Both the position numbers and the translations under genes were made by a program. Positions 7,406 through 9,584 of a stretch of DNA of 9,584 nt are shown here, piece by piece (positions within the stretch are counted from its first letter, which is position 1; the number at the start of each line of letters is the position of its first letter). Source of the DNA: an uncultured Clostridium sp. (lineage in GTDB: Bacteria > Bacillota > Clostridia > Lachnospirales > Lachnospiraceae); contig USBM01000069.1 of assembly GCA_900552885.1 (NCBI GenBank), forward strand, positions 1 to 9,584, read 5' to 3'. The notes beneath the pieces are model-generated. The model worked only from the letters and a program-made list of their open reading frames with translations, did no database searches and was not told where the DNA came from.

Positions 7406-7441
7406 TTGTTATTTTTATGGAACTATGCTATAATAGGGGAA
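7406..7441 (+). promoter_or_regulatory. Predicted extended -10 promoter of the PilZ gene
   Basis: TTGTTA (7406-7411) and a perfect TATAAT (7429-7434) are 17 bases apart, and TGC directly precedes the -10, giving the TGn extended -10 motif. Transcription should start near 7441. This looks like a strong vegetative promoter. It runs opposite to the purF promoter; the two -35 boxes are 18 bases apart. Confidence 0.82.
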
Positions 7442-7447
7442 CTTAAT

Positions 7448-7565
7448 AACGCATGATACTTTCGAATATAAACCATCCGTAAAGTATATTATACAGAGAG
7501 CATTCTGTCATGCGTTCTATTCGCAGGAACATTTAACAATTCACTCAGGCTGGCATGTGAATTGT
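7448..7565 (+). promoter_or_regulatory. Structured 5' leader of the PilZ mRNA (possible cis-regulatory RNA)
   Basis: Downstream of the predicted start site, AACGCATGA (7448-7456) pairs perfectly with TCATGCGTT (7508-7516), closing a domain. Inside it are TACTTT/AAAGTA (7457-7462 with 7481-7486) and CAGAG/TTCTG (7494-7498 with 7503-7507, one G-U), giving a three-way junction. A second domain is a perfect 9-base stem, ACAATTCAC (7536-7544) with GTGAATTGT (7557-7565), with a 12-base loop and no T-run, so it is not a terminator. It ends 13 bases before the SD. I do not recognise the fold as a known riboswitch class; a c-di-GMP or other ligand switch is only a possibility. Confidence 0.5.
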
Positions 7566-7578
7566 CATTATAATACAT

Positions 7579-7584
7579 GGAGGG
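7579..7584 (+). promoter_or_regulatory. Ribosome binding site that fixes the PilZ start
   Basis: GGAGGG ends 7 bases before ATG 7592. An in-frame ATG at 7577 overlaps the SD and would add five residues (MEGIY); it has no SD of its own, so 7592 is the better start. Confidence 0.85.
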
Positions 7585-7591
7585 TATATAT

Positions 7592-7942
7592 ATGCAAGAA
7601 AAGAGACGCTACAAACGATTACCAATTCAATTGAAGTTGGAAGTTTCCGAAGTATTCAAGCAGGATAATGATGTCATCCGTGACCTGAATGCCGAGATCA
7701 ATGTATTCGACATCTCCAAAGCCGGAATCGGATTCACTACATCTACCTATCTTCCAGAGGGTTATTATTTCAACGCAACCATCGTATTAGAATCTTCCGA
7801 GCAGAAGATCTTAACCGTAGTTAAGATTCTTCACCGTGAAGAATTAGAGAACGGATTGTACCGCTATGGTTGTGAGTTCACAGGAATGGCCGGAATCTTT
7901 GATTTTGTATTTGATGCATATGAACAACAATTGAACGATTGA
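7592..7942 (+). CDS. Stand-alone PilZ domain protein (c-di-GMP receptor)
   Basis: This 116-residue soluble protein is a single PilZ domain with no added output domain. Both c-di-GMP binding motifs are intact: RxxxR at Arg5-Arg9 (RRYKR) at the N-terminus, and DxSxxG at Asp40-Gly45 (DISKAG), followed by the usual GIGF strand. The end of the domain is seen in YRYGCEFTGM. It therefore probably binds c-di-GMP and acts by contacting a partner protein; the partner is not visible nearby. Family members often regulate motility, adhesion or exopolysaccharide. The start is ATG 7592, with GGAGGG 7 bases upstream. The gene has its own strong promoter and a leader with marked inverted repeats. Its TGA stop directly abuts the stop of the convergent amidase gene, with no terminator in between. 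Confidence 0.93.
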   Translation: MQEKRRYKRLPIQLKLEVSEVFKQDNDVIRDLNAEINVFDISKAGIGFTTSTYLPEGYYFNATIVLESSEQKILTVVKILHREELENGLYRYGCEFTGMAGIFDFVFDAYEQQLND

Positions 7943-9211
7943 TCAATATGGATAGAACGAGATTGGATAGATGTTCTTCCGGCTACGCAATCCCATCTCA
8001 ATTTCATTCTGTATTTTTCTGGCATGGGCAGTCGACAGACTGCCTTTTGTTGTGACGAAAAGATCAGCTTCACCGTTATAAGAGAACATATTCAGCCAGT
8101 CGCATGCACCAAACCCGATCATCTCACTGCCTGCCAGATTATATCCGGCATCATATCCCGCTGCATTATATGCTCCCACATAACAAAGGGAATATGTCTC
8201 AAGGCTCATATTCTCCGGGATATACGCCCTTACCTCCCAAGCTCCGGTTGTCAATGTCCCGGGATATTCTAACGGAACCGTTACACTGTTGCCGGATGCA
8301 TTCCGATAGACCAGATATAGGGATGTAATACCAATCTCATCTTGCACCGACACAGAATACGTTGCTATACCCGGTGTCTTTCCATCATAGGATAACAGCT
8401 TAACTTCGGTTACATTCGGAGCTTCATAATATTCTAGTTCTTCCGCTTTCGTCGTTGCCCCATATTTCTTTGCATGTTTCGCCGGAATCTTCGTTCCATC
8501 TGCCTTTTTCAATCCGCAAAATGCAGCAATAGCGTTACTATCTGCCTGTGCCAATTGTGTAATCCCAGTCTCATTTTTTACATAAATCCGATCCTTTTCC
8601 GAATCCATATAGCAATGCTCCACTAACAATGCCGGGATTCCACTATTATAGGAATGTCGCAATACCCCATAATAATCGTCAAATGTTCCGTCTCCTCTTC
8701 TGCCACCCATCTGTGTCACCCGTGCAAAAGTACCGGCATTATCAAGTCCAATTGCCTCAAACTCACCTAAGAAACAGTCCGCAAAATCCTGTAACGTCTT
8801 ACACCATTTTGCCCCTGTACTGATATATACAGAAGCACCTTGTGACTTGTGTGACACACTGGCATTACAATGCAGACTGATAAATACATCTGCTTCTGCC
8901 TCCTTCGCCCGCACCACTCTGTTCGCCAGACTCACTTCCTCATCCTGTTCCCTTGTAAGAATAACAGTAACCCCTTCGTACGCTTCCAATTGCTGTTTCA
9001 CTTTCACAGCAATCGCATAATTGATGTCCTTTTCCTTCTTCCCATAATAATAGGCGCCATCTTCTTCCCCTCCATGACCGGGATCTAATGCGATAACTTT
9101 CCAATCCACGGATGCAGCCTGCACCTTCTTTGCCGGGATTGCAATACATAAAAATATTGCCATCAGAAGAATTGTTATATAATTGAATAAAATCCTTGTA
9201 TTCTCTTTCAT
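7943..9211 (-). CDS. Secreted N-acetylmuramoyl-L-alanine amidase (Amidase_3) with a C-terminal beta-type domain
   Basis: This 422-residue protein should cleave the amide bond between muramic acid and the stem peptide of peptidoglycan, outside the cell. Residues 1-32 form a signal peptide (basic start, hydrophobic core to about 26, VQA before the likely cleavage site). The zinc amidase domain spans about 37-235: DPGHGG with His46, Glu60 at the usual 14-residue spacing, SLHCNAS with His114, and the catalytic Glu198 in LLVEHCY. Residues ~262-375 look like a beta-sandwich (alternating strands, IPENMSLETYSLCYVGAYNA), perhaps wall or substrate binding, which I cannot name. The last ~45 residues are charged, then aromatic (ISFYPY). 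I chose ATG 9211; an in-frame TTG one codon earlier is less likely. The direct SD is weak, and the start overlaps the stop of an 11-codon mini-ORF with a strong SD, which suggests coupled translation. Confidence 0.9.
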   Translation of the reverse strand: MKENTRILFNYITILLMAIFLCIAIPAKKVQAASVDWKVIALDPGHGGEEDGAYYYGKKEKDINYAIAVKVKQQLEAYEGVTVILTREQDEEVSLANRVVRAKEAEADVFISLHCNASVSHKSQGASVYISTGAKWCKTLQDFADCFLGEFEAIGLDNAGTFARVTQMGGRRGDGTFDDYYGVLRHSYNSGIPALLVEHCYMDSEKDRIYVKNETGITQLAQADSNAIAAFCGLKKADGTKIPAKHAKKYGATTKAEELEYYEAPNVTEVKLLSYDGKTPGIATYSVSVQDEIGITSLYLVYRNASGNSVTVPLEYPGTLTTGAWEVRAYIPENMSLETYSLCYVGAYNAAGYDAGYNLAGSEMIGFGACDWLNMFSYNGEADLFVTTKGSLSTAHARKIQNEIEMGLRSRKNIYPISFYPY

Positions 9212-9246
9212 CAATCAATTGTCCGGTATGCCTTGTTATATTCCAT
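9211..9246 (-). CDS. Putative 11-codon leader ORF coupled to the amidase
   Basis: A very strong SD (GGAGGAAGG, 9260-9252) precedes ATG 9246, which opens a short frame encoding MEYNKAYRTID and ends in TGA at 9213-9211. The last A of that stop is the first base of the amidase ATG (TGATG), the classical arrangement for termination-reinitiation. The amidase ATG itself has only a GGA 11 bases upstream, so the good SD appears to serve the mini-ORF. The peptide has no run of identical rare or regulatory codons and no recognisable arrest motif. It could be just a ribosome-loading device, or the SD could be used at long range with the mini-ORF being chance. Confidence 0.5.
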   Translation of the reverse strand: MEYNKAYRTID

Positions 9247-9314
9247 GCACACCTTCCTCCTTATTCTGAGCTCATTCCATTTTTCACTTCTACCGCTGTG
9301 GAAACTTCACTTCA

Positions 9315-9334
9315 CGCGAACGATCACTTCGAAA
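9315..9334. repeat. Direct repeat, copy 1
   Basis: CGAACGATCACTTCGAAA (9317-9334) is identical to copy 2 at 9363-9380; with the preceding C-R bases the match is 19 of 20. Copy 1 is followed by GTTGCATTTCGTGA, so that TCAC...GAAA pairs with TTTCGTGA in a bulged hairpin (9324-9348). The copy-to-copy period is 46 bases. Confidence 0.8.
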
Positions 9335-9360
9335 GTTGCATTTCGTGAACCCTCATTCCG

Positions 9361-9403
9361 CACGAACGATCACTTCGAAACCTTCGGTTTCTCAGTGTTC
9401 GTT
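9361..9403. repeat. Direct repeat, copy 2, within an imperfect hairpin
   Basis: Copy 2 of the 18-base repeat (9363-9380) runs into a hairpin with the perfect inner stem GAAACC-ttc-GGTTTC (9377-9391). The stem extends after a symmetric 3x3 internal loop by CAC/GTG (9371-9373 with 9395-9397) and CGAA/TTCG (9363-9366 with 9398-9401). On the minus strand it would lie in the amidase leader RNA if the upstream promoter is used. Confidence 0.65.
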
Positions 9404-9421
9404 GTACTCATATAACTTTTT

Positions 9422-9455
9422 GGTCAATCATTGACCTGCAAGCAGCCCATGCTTG
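9422..9455. repeat. Two tandem perfect short hairpins
   Basis: GGTCAAT-c-ATTGACC (9422-9436) and CAAGCA-N5-TGCTTG (9439-9455) lie two bases apart. Neither is followed by a T-run on its downstream side in either direction, so they are not terminators. The first may be a protein binding site; the second has a good loop size for RNA. Confidence 0.55.
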
Positions 9456-9476
9456 ACTTCAAAAGTTGCATTCGCG
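9456..9476. repeat. Third, partial copy of the repeat family
   Basis: ACTTCAAAAGTTGCATTCG (9456-9474) differs from ACTTCGAAAGTTGCATTTCG at 9326-9345 by one substitution and one missing T. This shows that a longer repeat unit, not just the 18-mer, is present in degenerate copies across 9315-9476. Confidence 0.65.
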
Positions 9477-9487
9477 CTTATGCGTTC

Positions 9488-9516
9488 ATTATATCTTAAA
9501 ACCACACTTCAATCCA
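9488..9516 (-). promoter_or_regulatory. Possible distant promoter of the amidase
   Basis: A perfect TATAAT lies on the minus strand at 9493-9488. The -35 position 17 bases upstream is TGGATT (9516-9511), only three of six matches. If used, the transcript would start near 9481 and carry a leader of about 235 bases containing all the repeats and hairpins before the mini-ORF. I found no better promoter nearer to the gene. Confidence 0.4.
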
Positions 9517-9584
9517 TAACATTTGTCATTTTCTTTCTGTACTACACATACTATTTTCTTCTCCACAAACCTAGAACACCGGAT

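Larger units (their letters stand above)
9247..9584. other. Intergenic region upstream of the amidase
   Basis: No protein gene with a ribosome binding site is seen on either strand apart from the mini-ORF. The region holds the mini-ORF SD, two copies of an 18-base repeat, a third partial related segment, several hairpins (9361-9403, 9422-9436, 9439-9455) and one candidate -10 element. From about 9520 to the right edge there is AT-rich DNA with no supported feature. Confidence 0.55.

Noticed and set aside
6987..7433. Plus-strand open frame of 148 codons opposite the purF start and promoter
   Set aside because: It lacks a ribosome binding site, reads antisense to well-conserved purF sequence and runs through the divergent promoter region; its composition is that of a shadow frame.
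7471..7490. CCGTAAA in the PilZ leader, recalling part of the purine riboswitch
   Set aside because: The other conserved blocks of the purine aptamer are missing and the helices are in the wrong positions; the match is a short coincidence.
7441..7576. c-di-GMP-I riboswitch before the PilZ gene
   Set aside because: Attractive by context, but the conserved GGCAAACC-like and CGCAAAGCC-like blocks are not present.
9233..9415. Plus-strand 60-codon frame upstream of the amidase
   Set aside because: No SD, no promoter pointing rightward, and it crosses the repeat and hairpin region; most likely chance.
9422..9436. GGTCAAT/ATTGACC hairpin as a terminator
   Set aside because: On the minus strand an A-run, not a T-run, follows; on the plus strand the T-run is upstream of the stem.

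Overview
The window looks like chromosomal DNA from a low-to-moderate GC Firmicute, most likely a gut Clostridium-type bacterium of the family Lachnospiraceae. The grounds are strong AGGAGG ribosome binding sites before nearly every gene, sigma-A type promoters, an Fe-S type PurF with a propeptide, a large 'eukaryotic-like' PurB, and an exported Amidase_3 protein with a C-terminal beta-type domain. No database search was possible, so genus and species are not assigned. There is no phage, transposon, CRISPR array, tRNA or rRNA.

Layout, left to right. (1) 1-198 is non-coding and holds a long-loop, terminator-like hairpin for the leftward operon. (2) 199-4181 is a compact leftward four-gene operon: ABC ATPase, ABC-2 permease (GldF type), GldG-type membrane protein and a DUF4340 protein. 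Each downstream gene overlaps its predecessor or starts within 14 bases of it. (3) 4182-4333 holds the operon's weak putative promoter, a near-perfect terminator and a 16-base palindrome. (4) 4334-7265 is a leftward purF-purB operon with 19 bases between the genes. (5) 7266-7591 is a divergent control region. A TTGACA promoter drives purF leftward and an extended -10 promoter drives a PilZ gene rightward, through a leader of about 150 bases rich in inverted repeats. (6) 7592-7942 is a stand-alone PilZ (c-di-GMP receptor) protein. (7) 7943-9211 is a leftward secreted N-acetylmuramoyl-L-alanine amidase whose stop codon directly abuts the PilZ stop. (8) 9212-9584 is an upstream region with a coupled 11-codon mini-ORF, a set of partial repeats and hairpins, and a distant TATAAT promoter element.

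How the genes relate. PurF commits PRPP to purine synthesis and PurB acts at two later steps, so this pair is housekeeping metabolism. The ABC operon encodes a complete putative membrane machine: ATP hydrolysis in the cytoplasm, a six-helix permease, and two membrane-anchored proteins with large outer-face domains. Its layout resembles the GldA-GldF-GldG module of gliding Bacteroidetes, but its role in a Firmicute is unknown. The PilZ protein has both c-di-GMP motifs intact. The amidase has all the zinc and catalytic residues and probably remodels peptidoglycan.

No wholly new system could be demonstrated. The most interesting items are the structured PilZ leader, the coupled mini-ORF before the amidase, the repeat-bearing amidase leader, and the Gld-like ABC operon with its charged extensions.
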